From an uncultured Desulfovibrio sp. (GTDB lineage: Bacteria > Desulfobacterota > Desulfovibrionia > Desulfovibrionales > Desulfovibrionaceae): a DNA stretch of 64,000 bases. The position numbers and the translations under genes are program-made. The notes beneath the pieces are model-generated. The model searched no databases, was not told the origin of the DNA, and was given only the letters and a program-made list of their open reading frames with translations. Positions 52,665 to 63,400 of the stretch are shown here, in pieces (the stretch's first letter is position 1; every line of letters begins with the position of its first letter). The stretch lies in contig CAKTDV010000011.1 in assembly GCA_934546745.1 (NCBI GenBank), positions 1-64,000 on the forward strand. The letters run 5' to 3'.

Positions 52665-55550
52665 GTGGACATACAGAAACCGGATACGCTGTTTTGCGCC
52701 GCCCAGCCGCTGGACTGGCGGGGCGCGCCGCATCATGCCTTCAGCGTGCTGCTGGGTATCGACATGCGCACGGGCGGCCCGCTGGCCGCCGATACCGCCC
52801 TCACTACGGCCATGCGGGCCCTGCCGCCGGGCTGCCGCCTTGATGCCGGTGTTCCCAAGCAGGAAGCGGAATGGCTGCTGGCGGGTTCCGTCACGCCCCG
52901 CTCGCGGGAAGGCGGCATCGCGGATATCCGCGTGGGACAGGGAGGCCGCCGCTTTCTTGTGGCGGCGTCGCCCGACGGCGCGCCCGTGCCACTGATCTGG
53001 GAAAATACGGCCCTCGACGCCGAAAACAACCCTCTTGGCGGCAAAACGCCCCTTGTCTCGGATCCGGCGCTCCCGCACGGCGCGCCCGCCTGCCCCCTGC
53101 CCCTTGGCGCGTGGCCCTGCCGCATGAGGCATCTGGGAACCTATGACGCCCGCTGGCTCAGGACACGCTGGCCCGGCCTGCCCGACGATGCGGACTGGCG
53201 CTTCTTCAACGAAGCGCAACCGCAACAGCGCCTGCCCGGCGGTCTGCGCGGCGACGAGGAAATCCGTCTCGCGGGCGTTTTCGCCGACGCCCCCGAACGC
53301 TGTTTCCGCCTTCCCGGGGCGCGACTGCGCTTTGAGCTCCTGCGCCAGAAGGAGAACGCCTGGAAAGAACATGCCATCCGCGCGGATACCCTCTGGCTTT
53401 TCCCCGGATACGCGACCGCCCTGATCTACTGGCATGCCCTCGTTCCCTGCGCCGACGAGGCCGCCTCCGACATCGCCGCCGCGCGTTTTCAGCTTTCACC
53501 GGCACACCTGGAAAGCGTGCCGGCGCCCGCCCCCTCCGGATCGCCTTCCCCGGAAGACGCGTCCACCGGGGCCAAACCCACCGAAACGGCGGCGGAGACC
53601 GTTCCACACGGCATGAGCGCGGCCGCCGCCGCGGCTGTCGCGGCGGGTATGGGCACGGCCGCCACCGCGACAGCCGCATCCACCACGGCCTCCGCTTCCG
53701 GGGCCGCGTCACACGCGGCATCGGCCGTACCATCGGGGGCATCGGGGGTATCTGGGGCATCCGCCCCCGCCACCGGGGGCCTGTCTTCCGCCCCCCCCTT
53801 TTCTCCCACCGGGGTTTCCGCGACCCTGCGCCAGGAACTGGAGGAAAGCCTGCCTGACATCAACGCGGCGCTGGAGAACGCCGGGCTGCCGCCCCTTTCC
53901 CCGGAGCAGATCAGGGAAACACACCGCCGTATCGACGCCATAAGCGCCACGTTGGCCGACGCACAGGCGGCGCCCCCCCCGCCGCCTCTGGAGGAACAGT
54001 TACGGCAGGCCGGAGTACCCGAAGATCGCATTGCCGCCGCCACAGCCGCGCTGGAGCTGGAACCGCCCGATCCGACGCGCCATACCAGCGCGGCCGCATG
54101 GCGGGAGGCAAGCGAGGCCTTTCTTGCCCGCTTTGCCGCGCTGCTCCACCCCTCGGAACAACTGCTGGAGTCCATGAGCCAGACGCTGCGCCTCCTGGGG
54201 CCGGAGAGGGGAACCCATCTCAGGGCGCTGTCGGGCGACATGGCCGGAACGCCTCTGGATCTTCTGCAAAAGGCGGGCATGCGCCCGGACAAGGCCGCGC
54301 GCCTGCTGGACATGCTGGAACAGACCCCCGACGACCCCGACCAGCTTGACGCCTACGCCCGGACACTGGAAGCCGCCGCGGGTTTTCCCGCCGGTTCCGT
54401 TTCCGATCGCCTGCGCCAGTATCAGGAAACGCTGCGCCGCTTCACGGAATCCACGTCCGCGACAGGGCCGCTTCCTGAGACAGGCGCGCCGGGGGAGGAA
54501 ACGCCCTCTTCGGCCGAAGCCGCCGGACAGCGGCCCTCCGAAACGCCCCCTCCCCAGGCCGCCGTGCAACACGGCGCTCCTGACGCCGGGCCAGACGCCA
54601 GACCGGACGCCGCCGCAACGCCTCCCCCGGCATCCGGCGTGCCGCCGTCGCGCGCGGACGTCGCGGCCCTGCTTGCCTCCGGCGCATCGCTGGCGGGCGT
54701 CTGTTTTGCCGGTACCGATCTCTCCGGGCTGCGCTTTGACGGACGGAACCTTTCCGGCGCGGATCTTTCGGGAGCGCGCCTGCGCGGCGCGTCCTTCGCG
54801 GACGCCGATCTTTCCGGCGCAACGCTCCGGGAAAGCGATGCCACAGACGCCGTCTTTCTGCGCGCCCGGCTGGACGGAGCACGGATGCGGGGCCTTCGCG
54901 CCGCCGACACGGACTTTACCGGCGCAAGCCTCGCCGGAGCCGATGCGCGGGAAGCCGACTTTTCCGGCGCGCTCTTCCAGGAATGCCGCGCGACCGAGTT
55001 TCATGCCGCCAACGCCGTTTTTGACAATGCCCGTTTGCGCAACGCGGATTTCTCGGGGGCCGATCTCTCCGGCGCGCGCCTGTGCTCCGCCGATCTGCAC
55101 GCCCTGAGGCTCGACGGCGCGCATCTTTCCGGCGCGCATCTTTCCAATGCGGCCCTGGGCAACGGCACACAGGCCCCCAGGGCCGATTTTTCCGGCGCGA
55201 ACCTCGCCGGAAGCGCCTGGTCCGGCGTTGCCGCGCCGCAGGCCGTCTTCCGGCGCGCGACGGCAGAAAACGCGAGTTTTACCGACTGCGATCTCACCGG
55301 CACGGCCTGGGACGCCGCGCGCGCGCGTCATGCCGCCCTCACCCGCTGTTCCCTGCGCGGCGCGTCGCTGCAACGCGCCGACCTGTTCGAGGCCTCCCTG
55401 CGCGAAGCGCGGCTGCAGGCCGCCGATCTCCGTAACGCCAGCCTCTACGGCGCGGATCTGTACCGGATCGGCACCGACGCCACAACACGTCTTGAGGGCG
55501 CGCATATTGCCCGCACCATTCTGGCCGCCAGAGGGGGAAAGATCGCATGA
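52665..55550 (+). CDS. DUF2169 and pentapeptide-repeat fusion, T6SS-associated
   Basis: 961 aa, GTG start with GGGGAG upstream. Residues about 1-290 match DUF2169, a family of T6SS adaptor/chaperone-like proteins that load effectors on the spike. An Ala/Ser/Pro-rich low-complexity linker (about 295-400) and helical segments follow. From about 685 to 940 there are many pentapeptide repeats of the A(D/N)LSG form (for example NLSGADLSGARLRGASFADA), which build a right-handed quadrilateral helix. It overlaps the next pentapeptide gene by 4 nt. Likely recruits or presents spike-associated cargo. Cargo not identified. Confidence 0.82.
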   Translation: MDIQKPDTLFCAAQPLDWRGAPHHAFSVLLGIDMRTGGPLAADTALTTAMRALPPGCRLDAGVPKQEAEWLLAGSVTPRSREGGIADIRVGQGGRRFLVAASPDGAPVPLIWENTALDAENNPLGGKTPLVSDPALPHGAPACPLPLGAWPCRMRHLGTYDARWLRTRWPGLPDDADWRFFNEAQPQQRLPGGLRGDEEIRLAGVFADAPERCFRLPGARLRFELLRQKENAWKEHAIRADTLWLFPGYATALIYWHALVPCADEAASDIAAARFQLSPAHLESVPAPAPSGSPSPEDASTGAKPTETAAETVPHGMSAAAAAAVAAGMGTAATATAASTTASASGAASHAASAVPSGASGVSGASAPATGGLSSAPPFSPTGVSATLRQELEESLPDINAALENAGLPPLSPEQIRETHRRIDAISATLADAQAAPPPPPLEEQLRQAGVPEDRIAAATAALELEPPDPTRHTSAAAWREASEAFLARFAALLHPSEQLLESMSQTLRLLGPERGTHLRALSGDMAGTPLDLLQKAGMRPDKAARLLDMLEQTPDDPDQLDAYARTLEAAAGFPAGSVSDRLRQYQETLRRFTESTSATGPLPETGAPGEETPSSAEAAGQRPSETPPPQAAVQHGAPDAGPDARPDAAATPPPASGVPPSRADVAALLASGASLAGVCFAGTDLSGLRFDGRNLSGADLSGARLRGASFADADLSGATLRESDATDAVFLRARLDGARMRGLRAADTDFTGASLAGADAREADFSGALFQECRATEFHAANAVFDNARLRNADFSGADLSGARLCSADLHALRLDGAHLSGAHLSNAALGNGTQAPRADFSGANLAGSAWSGVAAPQAVFRRATAENASFTDCDLTGTAWDAARARHAALTRCSLRGASLQRADLFEASLREARLQAADLRNASLYGADLYRIGTDATTRLEGAHIARTILAARGGKIA

Positions 55551-56437
55551 GCGACTTTACGGATGCCGTCGTGGAAAACAGGGACTGGAGCGGCGCGGAT
55601 CTGGGCGGGGCGGATTTCACCCGCGCCCGTCTGCGTGGCTGCCGTTTTGACGGCGCGGATCTCGCGGACGCCGTCTTTGACGGCGCGAGGATCGAGGACT
55701 GCACCTTCCTCCATGCCCGGCTCCCCGGCGCCTCCTTCTCCCGGACGGTTTTCCAGAGTGTCCGGCTGGACGGGGCCGTTCTGGAACGGGCCTTTCTGCT
55801 GGAATGCTCCCTTGAGGACGTGCTGTGGCCCGGCGCGACCCTTTCCCGGGCGACGCTGCGAGGCCTCCGCCGCCTGCCGCCGCTGGAGGACGGCGCGGCG
55901 GAAATGCTGCACTGCCTTGATTGCGATCTCTGCGCCTTGCGTTTCCGGCGTGTCGCGGCTATGCTTGTAACGCTGCAAGGTTGTACCTGCCGGGCGCTTG
56001 AGGCGGAGGACTGCGATCTCACCCAGCTTATCGCCATGCATACCGATCTGGGCGGCGCGCGTTTCCGCCGCTGCCGTCTGGACAGGGCCGGGCTGATGGG
56101 GAGCGATCTTTCGGGGAGCGTCCTCCAGGACTGCTCCCTGACACAGGCCCATCTGGCGGGAACCTGCCTGCGGGCGGCCCGGTGGCAGGGTGTCGACGCC
56201 CGGCAGGCCGTGCTGGCCGGGGCCGATCTGGAGGCCGCCAGCATGCCCGGCGTCAACCTGCACATGGCGGATCTGTCGCATGTCCAGGCCCGCAACGCCG
56301 ATCTGCGCGACGCCGACCTGCGCGTCGCCGATCTCCATGCCGCCCGGCTGGACGGCTGCGCCATGGGCGGCGCGCGTCTCGAAGGCGCGCGTCCCACGGA
56401 TCCGGAACGCCTGCGGGCGGAACAGTTTTCAGCATAG
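55547..56437 (+). CDS. Pentapeptide-repeat protein, T6SS-associated
   Basis: 296 aa, nearly all pentapeptide repeats (for example WSGADLGGADFTRARLRG at about residues 14-31 and ADLRDADLRVADLHAARLDG near the C-terminus). A few divergent coils with several Cys lie around residues 105-160. Coupled by an ATGA overlap to the DUF2169 fusion. The family can mimic DNA or act as a scaffold. In T6SS clusters with DUF2169, DUF3540 and PAAR genes it is probably part of the spike-loading module. Confidence 0.8.
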   Translation: MSDFTDAVVENRDWSGADLGGADFTRARLRGCRFDGADLADAVFDGARIEDCTFLHARLPGASFSRTVFQSVRLDGAVLERAFLLECSLEDVLWPGATLSRATLRGLRRLPPLEDGAAEMLHCLDCDLCALRFRRVAAMLVTLQGCTCRALEAEDCDLTQLIAMHTDLGGARFRRCRLDRAGLMGSDLSGSVLQDCSLTQAHLAGTCLRAARWQGVDARQAVLAGADLEAASMPGVNLHMADLSHVQARNADLRDADLRVADLHAARLDGCAMGGARLEGARPTDPERLRAEQFSA

Positions 56438-56452
56438 CAAAGGACGACAGGC

Positions 56453-57046
56453 ATGGAAGCCCTCGCTCAGACATATGACGGCAGCGCGCTGCTTTCAGGA
56501 ACCGTCCGGACCGGAGACGGCGACGATCTGCTCGTTGCCGGCTCTTTTGGGATCGTGCGCGCCCGCCGGGCGGAAGGATGCCTCTTGCAACCGGAAGTCC
56601 GGGACACCGTGCTGCTGGCCCTGCTGGACGACGGCGGCGCCTGGGTGCTCAGCGTCCTGCGGCGTGCCGATGCCCGCGCCACCGGCGAGGTGCGGCTTCC
56701 CGCGCGGGCGCGGCTGCGGGGGCGGGAACTGGCCCTGAGCGCCGGGGATCTGCGCCTGTCCGGCGGTACCGTCGACGTGCGCGCGGGCTTGCTGACGCTG
56801 GGCGGCCACATGCTCCTGCAGGGCTTTGCCGCCATGCGCACGCTCTGCCGCGATCTGGGGGAACGCGCCCTGCGCCGCGCCGGGCGCTATGGCGCGCTGG
56901 AGGAAGAGGTGGAGGATCTCGCGCACCGGGCAGCGGGACGCGTCCGCAGCGAGGCGCGCGCCTCCTACCGCCTGCGCGCGGAACATGCGGACATCCGCGC
57001 CGCCGGACAGGTCGATATCGACGGCCGGCATATCAAGGTAGGCTAA
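56453..57046 (+). CDS. DUF3540 domain protein, T6SS-associated
   Basis: 197 aa. The GTVRTGDGDDLLVAG start, the acidic-basic VRLPARARLRGRELALSAGD middle and a C-terminal SYRLRAEHADIRAAGQVDIDGRHI strand-rich segment match my memory of DUF3540, which co-occurs with DUF2169 and PAAR-like DUF4150 proteins. No enzymatic residues. Lies 15 bp after the pentapeptide gene and 3 bp before the PAAR-like gene. Confidence 0.75.
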   Translation: MEALAQTYDGSALLSGTVRTGDGDDLLVAGSFGIVRARRAEGCLLQPEVRDTVLLALLDDGGAWVLSVLRRADARATGEVRLPARARLRGRELALSAGDLRLSGGTVDVRAGLLTLGGHMLLQGFAAMRTLCRDLGERALRRAGRYGALEEEVEDLAHRAAGRVRSEARASYRLRAEHADIRAAGQVDIDGRHIKVG

Positions 57047-57049
57047 GCC

Positions 57050-57448
57050 ATGTTTGCCCTCACGCTCAAGGGCGGCCTCTGCACGAGCACGCCGCCGGAC
57101 GTCTGCCAGACGCCCACCCCCGGCGGTCCCGTTCCCACGCCCTACGTCAACGTGTTCCAGTGCTCCCTGGTCACGCCCAACACGGCCTGTTCCAAAGTCT
57201 TCATCGACGGTGCTCCGGCCCTGCACGTCAAATCGGCAACGGCCCTTTCCAACGGCGACGAACCGGGTGTCAACGGCGGCACGGCGTCGGGAAAATTCAT
57301 CGGCAAGGGCGAGTTTGCCAAAGGTTCGCAAAAGGTCTCGCTGGAAGGCAAGGCCGCCGTATCCCAGGGCGCATGCACCAGGCACAATCAGGGAAACACC
57401 ACGGGCATGTGCTGCACGGCCGCGCAGACGAAGGTGCGGATTGCCTGA
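57050..57448 (+). CDS. PAAR-like DUF4150 spike-tip protein
   Basis: 132 aa. The motif VCQTPTPGGPVPTPYVN near the N-terminus and the Cys-rich C-terminus (GACTRHNQGNTTGMCCTA) match the DUF4150/PAAR-like group that sharpens the VgrG tip. Being short, it has no C-terminal toxin domain. The last codons overlap the TTG start of tssJ. Confidence 0.82.
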   Translation: MFALTLKGGLCTSTPPDVCQTPTPGGPVPTPYVNVFQCSLVTPNTACSKVFIDGAPALHVKSATALSNGDEPGVNGGTASGKFIGKGEFAKGSQKVSLEGKAAVSQGACTRHNQGNTTGMCCTAAQTKVRIA

Positions 57449-58052
57449 TCGCCGCCGCCATAGCCCGCGCCACCGCCTTGCCTGGCTTTCCGCCATTCTT
57501 GTCTGCGGCCTTCTTCCGGCGGCCTGCGGTGGCAACACGCCCCCGCCCGCGCCACCGCCGCCAGCGGCCGCCACCAATCCCACCGACGTTGTCTGGAATC
57601 TGGAACCAGGCGGCCTGCGCTGCCGTCTGGAAGCCTCGCCCGATCTCAACCGCGACGGGGATACCGCGCTGGGTCTGACCCTCTGCCTGTATCAGCTCAG
57701 GGACTACGCCGCCTTTGCCGGTAAAAGCGCCACCCCTGACGGGCTGGACGAACTCCTGCAGTGCCGCCCCGATGCGGCGCAGGCCCAGAGCGCCCGCCTG
57801 TTCCAGATCCAGCCCGGCGCCACGGTGGACGTGGTCATGGATCGCGCGGAACACGCCCGCTATCTCGGCATTGCCGCGGGCTACACGCATCTTGTGCCGG
57901 ATCAGTGCGCCGCCGTCATGCCCTTTCCCCTGCACACACGCACGGAAGGCGTGCTTTTTTCCACGACCCTGTACAATGCCGCCCCGGTACAGGTGCTGAT
58001 CCGCCTCGGCGAAAGCTCACTCAGCGTCACAGGAGCCGAACGTGTACGATAG
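57441..58052 (+). CDS. tssJ: T6SS outer-membrane lipoprotein TssJ
   Basis: About 203 aa. TssJ (VasD/SciN) anchors the membrane complex in the outer membrane. A basic N-terminus and hydrophobic signal (about residues 13-28) lead to Cys29, the likely lipidated residue, though the -3 position is Pro, so the lipobox is imperfect. The mature part has a TLCLYQLRDYAAFAG segment typical of TssJ. No ATG fits; the TTG at 57441 has AAGGTG five bases upstream and overlaps the PAAR-like gene by 8 nt. It overlaps tssK at its end. Confidence 0.85.
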   Translation: MPDRRRHSPRHRLAWLSAILVCGLLPAACGGNTPPPAPPPPAAATNPTDVVWNLEPGGLRCRLEASPDLNRDGDTALGLTLCLYQLRDYAAFAGKSATPDGLDELLQCRPDAAQAQSARLFQIQPGATVDVVMDRAEHARYLGIAAGYTHLVPDQCAAVMPFPLHTRTEGVLFSTTLYNAAPVQVLIRLGESSLSVTGAERVR

Positions 58053-59427
58053 CCCGCTTTTCTGGGAACATGGCCTTTTCCTGCAACCGCAGCACTTTCA
58101 GCTTTCCCGCGGACAGCGGCTTTCGGCCCTGACGCGCCTGGCCTCCCTGCTGAATCCCTACCTCTGGGGCGTCCGCCGTCTTGCCGTCAATGAGGACGCC
58201 CTGAACAACGGCGTCTTTGAGGTCTCCCGCCTGGAACTGCTGCTCCGTTCCGGCGAATGGGCCATGCTGCCCGCCAACGCCACCCTGCCTCCCCGCTCCT
58301 TTCTGGCGGACTGGACCACGCCGGAAGAACCGCTCTCCGTGGGGCTGGCGCTGGCCGAATTCAGGGAACAGGGCGGCAACGTGCTCCGTACCGACGATCC
58401 CGCCAACGCGCCTGAAACCTTTCGCTACACGGCGCCGCTCACGCCGGAGACCGTTCCCGATCTCATGGGCGACGGCCCGGAAGCCGACGTGGGCACCCTG
58501 CGCTACAACCTGCGTCTCTGTTTCAGTGCCGGAGACTGTCCGGATCTGCCGCGCATCCCTCTGGCGCGCCTGATCCGCGACGGTGAACGCATCCGCCTCG
58601 ACGCCTCCTTCACTCCGCCCTGCGTCGATATCCATGCCGTCCCGGAGTTGCGCCGCCTGTTGCATGACGTGCGCGACACGCTGCTGTCACGCGGACGCCA
58701 GCTGGAAGAATACAAGATCGTCGCGGGCGACGCGGGCGTGTCCGGCGTCTCGTCGCTGCAGGGCATCACCCTGTTCAGCATCCTCGGCGTTCTCAGCCGC
58801 AACGCCCCCGAACTGGAACAGTTTCTCAACGCCCCGTCCATGCATCCCTGGCCCGTCTACCGGGCGCTCTGCCGCCTTGTGGGCGAATTGTCCGTCTTTT
58901 CCGCCAGCCTTTCAGCGCTGGGCGAAACGCGACAGGGAACGCGCGCCCTGCCGCCCTACGATCACGAAAATCCCCAGAGCTGCTTCCGGGCCGCCTGCGG
59001 CATCATCGCGCGCCTTGTGGACACCTTTGTCATCGGCCCCGCCTTCACCTTTCCCCTGGAAACGCGGGACCGCCCCGATCACCTGTGCGCCACCATGCCC
59101 CAGAGCGCCCGCGCGGGCGCCTACGCCTACTGGCTGCTTGTCAGGACAGCCCACGCCGAAGGGCTTGCCGAACGCATGGAACACCTCGCCAAACTGGCCC
59201 CCTCCGAAAACCTCGACAGTATTGTGGCGCAGGCCCTGCCCGGCGTGCGGCTGCGCCATGCCGTCCAGCCGCCCGCGGGTCTCCCTCACAGGACAGACAC
59301 ACTCTACTTCACCATTGACCAGAATGATCCTCTCTGGCGCAAAATCATGCGGGAGGGCAACGTCGCCCTCATGCTCCCCCATCCTCCCGATGATCTTTCC
59401 GTCGTGCTGGCCGTCATCCAGTGCTAG
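58042..59427 (+). CDS. tssK: T6SS baseplate protein TssK
   Basis: 461 aa, GTG start inside the tssJ end. TssK links the baseplate to the TssJLM membrane complex. The N-terminal FWEHGLFLQPQHFQ is diagnostic, and the C-terminal region (about residues 340-440) carries the receptor-binding head. Family length is about 440-460. Confidence 0.93.
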   Translation: MYDSPLFWEHGLFLQPQHFQLSRGQRLSALTRLASLLNPYLWGVRRLAVNEDALNNGVFEVSRLELLLRSGEWAMLPANATLPPRSFLADWTTPEEPLSVGLALAEFREQGGNVLRTDDPANAPETFRYTAPLTPETVPDLMGDGPEADVGTLRYNLRLCFSAGDCPDLPRIPLARLIRDGERIRLDASFTPPCVDIHAVPELRRLLHDVRDTLLSRGRQLEEYKIVAGDAGVSGVSSLQGITLFSILGVLSRNAPELEQFLNAPSMHPWPVYRALCRLVGELSVFSASLSALGETRQGTRALPPYDHENPQSCFRAACGIIARLVDTFVIGPAFTFPLETRDRPDHLCATMPQSARAGAYAYWLLVRTAHAEGLAERMEHLAKLAPSENLDSIVAQALPGVRLRHAVQPPAGLPHRTDTLYFTIDQNDPLWRKIMREGNVALMLPHPPDDLSVVLAVIQC

Positions 59428-59466
59428 GGCGGTTTCACGAGGTTTCAGACCACAAAGGAAGTTTTG

Positions 59467-60288
59467 ATGAATTTCCTTCCCCGATTTTCCCGGCTCATGG
59501 CCGAGGCCCTGCATTGCGGCGGCGCACCCGAAGGGCTGGCCCTGCCTCTGTCCGAGGCGCATGGGCGCCTGATCGCGCTGGCCGATGAGGAACGCGCCCT
59601 GCCGCTCCCCCCGCCACCGGAGGAGCCGGCCTCCCCCGACGGCACGCCCCTGCCCCTGCCAGACACTGCCGGCGACAGGGACGGGGGCATGGACAGCGCG
59701 GCCCGGCGTGTACGGCTGGCCTGCGATCAGGCCCGCTTCGCGGTCTATGCCTGGGTTGACGAACAGCTTTTGCAGAGTCCCCGCCCTGATGCGGCGGACT
59801 GGCTTTCCCACAGCCTGCAATACCGCTACTGCGGCACGGCCTCCGCCGGCCAGGAGTTCTTCACCCTTCTGACAGCCCTTGTCCGCCAGGCCGCCCCCCC
59901 CTTGGAAGGCCTTCCGCCACCGGCCTCCGCCGGAGAGGCACAGGAGGACGACGCGCCCCGCGCGCTGGAGGCCTTTGCCCTCCGCGGCGGCGACAGCGTT
60001 TCCACAGCCGCCGTCAGCGTCTATGCGCTCTGTCTGCTCTACGGTTTCCGGGGCATGCTGCGCGATTCCCCGGAAACGCTCCACCGTTACCGCAAGGCCG
60101 CGCGCACCCTGCTGCTGCGGGCCGAGCCACCGCCGGAGCCAGGCCTGTCCCGGGAATGTCCGGCGGCCTCCCTGGCCGCGGCGACGCTGGAGAAGGCGGC
60201 CTACATTCTTCTGCCGCCCCTCACCGTCGCGCTGTTCGGCGCCCTCTGCGCCGCGGCGCTGTCCGGCATTCCGCTCCCGCAATTCTAG
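59467..60288 (+). CDS. tssL: T6SS membrane complex protein TssL (DotU/IcmH-like)
   Basis: 273 aa. The N-terminal cytoplasmic domain has ARFAVYAWVDEQLLQSP (about residues 91-107) typical of TssL, and a single C-terminal membrane helix (about 246-268, YILLPPLTVALFGALCA). An unusual Pro/Glu-rich loop follows residue 45. The ATG at 59467 is preferred over the in-frame TTG just before it because AAAGGAAG is at correct spacing. Next gene is tssM. Confidence 0.9.
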   Translation: MNFLPRFSRLMAEALHCGGAPEGLALPLSEAHGRLIALADEERALPLPPPPEEPASPDGTPLPLPDTAGDRDGGMDSAARRVRLACDQARFAVYAWVDEQLLQSPRPDAADWLSHSLQYRYCGTASAGQEFFTLLTALVRQAAPPLEGLPPPASAGEAQEDDAPRALEAFALRGGDSVSTAAVSVYALCLLYGFRGMLRDSPETLHRYRKAARTLLLRAEPPPEPGLSRECPAASLAAATLEKAAYILLPPLTVALFGALCAAALSGIPLPQF

Positions 60289-60433
60289 CGCGGCCTCACT
60301 GTGGAAACGTCGCCGATCTGGCGGAAGCGGGAGGGGACGCCCGCGCCCAGGGCACGGAGAAAAACCGCGCAACAGCGCCGTGCTCCGGCCCGATGCAATG
60401 AAGACTCCCCCTATGGCGCAAGGACGGACAAGC

Positions 60434-63400
60434 ATGCGGATATTGGGAAAACTACTGAAAGCGCTGCTCTGCGCGGCGCTGCTGGCGCTGGCGCTGGGGC
60501 TTCTGACGGCGCTGGCATGGTGGATGCATTGGCCTCTGGCCACGGGCGCCGTCGTGCTGCTGGGCCTGCTGGCGCTGGCGGCCCTGATTGTGGCCGTGCG
60601 CGCGGGAGTACGCTGGAGCAACAAAAAACTCTTCATCCGCAGGGTTCTTGACGAACAGCGGAGCACGACGGTGAGCGCGCCCGCCCTGGGGGGCATGGCC
60701 GACGCATGGCGGCAGGGAATGCGGCTCATGGCCGCCTCGCCCGCGCGTTTTCACCAGACCCTGCGCTTCAGCCAGCCGTGGTTCCTGACGCTGACGCTGG
60801 ACGGCGGCCCCTCCCTGCTCCAGGGCGCGGGAAAGACCGTTCCCGCCGGCGAAGACGCGCCGTTACGCTGGCATTTTCTGCGATCGTCCGTGGCGCTGGA
60901 ATGCGCCGCCCCCGAAGGCGACACGGAGGACTGGCGCACCTTGCTGGAACTGGCGGCGGAACAGCGCGGCGCCTGCCCCTTTCAGGGACTGATCCTGATC
61001 GTCTCCGCGCGCGCGCTGCGGGAGACAGGGGAAGATCTTCTGCCCGCGCGCGGCATGGCTCTGGCAAACACCGTACAGCAATTCCTGCTCAGCCGCCGCC
61101 GCTCCTGCCCCGTCTTTGTGCTGGTGCGCGATCTGGAGGCGCTGCCGGGCATGGAGACACTGGCGCGCCCGCTGCCCCCCTCGCTGCTGGAAAACGCGCC
61201 GGGCCTTCTGCTGGACGACCCGGAAACGGATCTGCCCCATGTGGCGGAACGGGCCGCCGCCCAGCTGGAACGCGGCCTCCAGGAACAGGCCGTGGACGGC
61301 GCGCCTCCGCAGGGCGACGCCCTGCGCGCCCTCTGCGAACTGCGGGAACTGGGCCCCCGCCTGACGCGCCTGCTGTCGCCCCTGTGCACGCCTGTGGCGC
61401 ATCAGGCGTTCAGCCCGCTGCGCGGCGTGCATTTCTGCTTTGGCGCGCCCCTGCCCGACAAAGGCGGGCAACCTCCTTTCGTCCAGCCCTATTTCTCCGA
61501 TTTTCTTCCCCTGCGGGGCTATTCCCGCCCGCTGGGCGGCGGCCTTCCCTTTTTCGCCTCCACGCGCCTGTGGATGCTCGGCGCGTGGCTGCTGCTCACG
61601 CTCTTTGCCTGCGGCCTGCTGACGGCGAACACCGTCTACCAGCGCAACGTGCTCAGGCTGCCCCCGCCGCGCACGGAAAACATCTCCCACGACGAGCGCC
61701 TGCAAAAGCTCTATGCGGAAATGCTCTATGCGCTGCAGCTGGAAAAAGCCCGCAGGAACTGGCTCCTGCCGACGCTGGGCCTGAACATGCTGGAACGCGC
61801 GGAACAGCAGAGCAAACTGCGCTTTGTGGAACAGACCTACGCCACCGTCATGGCCCCCCTGCGCGGCCGCCTGCTGCATCAGCTCAGCCAGCCGCCAACA
61901 GCGCGGAACGAAAGGCGTGCCAGGGATTCGGCGCTGCTGATCAGCTGGCTCTGCGACGTTGTTTCCGACAAGCTGCGCACAGGCTCCGTGGAGGAAAAGA
62001 CCAGGATACAGACCTCTCCGCTGCTCGCCGACTATGAGGACTGGAACATGCTTTCCGCCCAGCTCTATCTGTTCGCGCTGGACTGGATGCCCGCCGGCGA
62101 AATGCAGGACGCCCTAGCCGCGGGCATCCGTTCCCTGTTGGATCGGGCCGTCAGCCGCGAAGAGGCCTCCCTGCTGCGCGACGTGGAGCAGGGCGTCAAC
62201 GAGGGCATGCCCGCCGCGCGCGTCTGCCTCTCGCACTTCTGGACGGACGCGCCCACCGGCGGCGACAGGGAACGCTGTGTCCCTCCGGCCTACACGGCCC
62301 GCGGCTACGCCGTCATGGAAGACGCCCTTGGGGACATCCTTACCGCCAGCGGCAACACTCCCGGCATGCGCCAGAACATCGAGGCCTACCGGCACGACTA
62401 CCTGCGCCGTTACGAACGCGCCTGGCGCGACTTTGCCTCGGCCTTCGGGCAGGGATGGAGCGGCCTGCAGCAAAGCGAGATCTTCGCCGCCCTGGGCGCG
62501 GAGGGCAACGCCGCCGCCCTGCCGCACCTGCGCCTGTTGCAGCGCATGGGGGACGAACTGCTCCCTCTGGCGCGACAGGCACGGGCGACGGGTTCCAGCC
62601 TGGCGCCCTGGGTACAGGACGCGCTGCTGCTGCGGATCCTCTGCGACATGGCCCTGGCGGATCCCCAGAGCGGGAAAACCCCGGCCTGGCGCGGCGTCCT
62701 CTCCATCTCCCTGGAATCGCCCGAACTGCTGGCCTCCCTGCGCGACGTCACGCGCGACATGGGACACCTGCGCCAGTCGCTGGAAGCCGCCATGGCCCTG
62801 CGCCGCGCTCTGGGCCACTGTACGGAGCTGCTGCGCGTCATGGGCAGCCAGAGCCGTTCGCTGGCGCTGGCGCGGGAACATTTCGCCAACCCCAGGGACA
62901 CGCCGGAGGAAAGCCCCTATACCGGCGCGATGGAGGCCATGAAAGATGTCCTGCCGCCGCTGGCCGCGCCGCACGGCGCGGGACGCCTGCTGCTTGCCGG
63001 CATGCTCGACTGCCTGCGCCAGGGCATTACCGTACAGGCCGCCGCCGCCGTGCAGCACGCATGGGAAAACGAGGTCCTCAGCAGCCCCGCCGCCCTGTAC
63101 GAGGGACGGAATCTGGACGCCCTCTACGGCAGGGACGGCGCGGTGACGCGCTTCCTTGCCCAGACCATCGCGCCCCTGCTCCGTCGCCAGAACGCCGCGC
63201 CCGCGGCAGCCTTCTGGGAAGGGACCCCCTTCCCCTTCACCGCCGATTTCCTCGCGTCCATCTCCCGCGCCGAAGCCGTGGCCGCCGCGCCGCCCAGGGA
63301 GACCTACGACGTTCTTCTGCGATCGCAGCCGACCATTCTCAACGCCGAGGCCACACAGCGCCCGGACAGCACGGAATTCTCGCTCCTGTGCGGCGACGCG

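Noticed and set aside
52665..56437. Possible CRISPR or DNA tandem repeats in the pentapeptide genes
   Set aside because: The periodic pattern is at the codon level (A(D/N)LSG repeats) and varies in sequence; no constant repeats with unique spacers.
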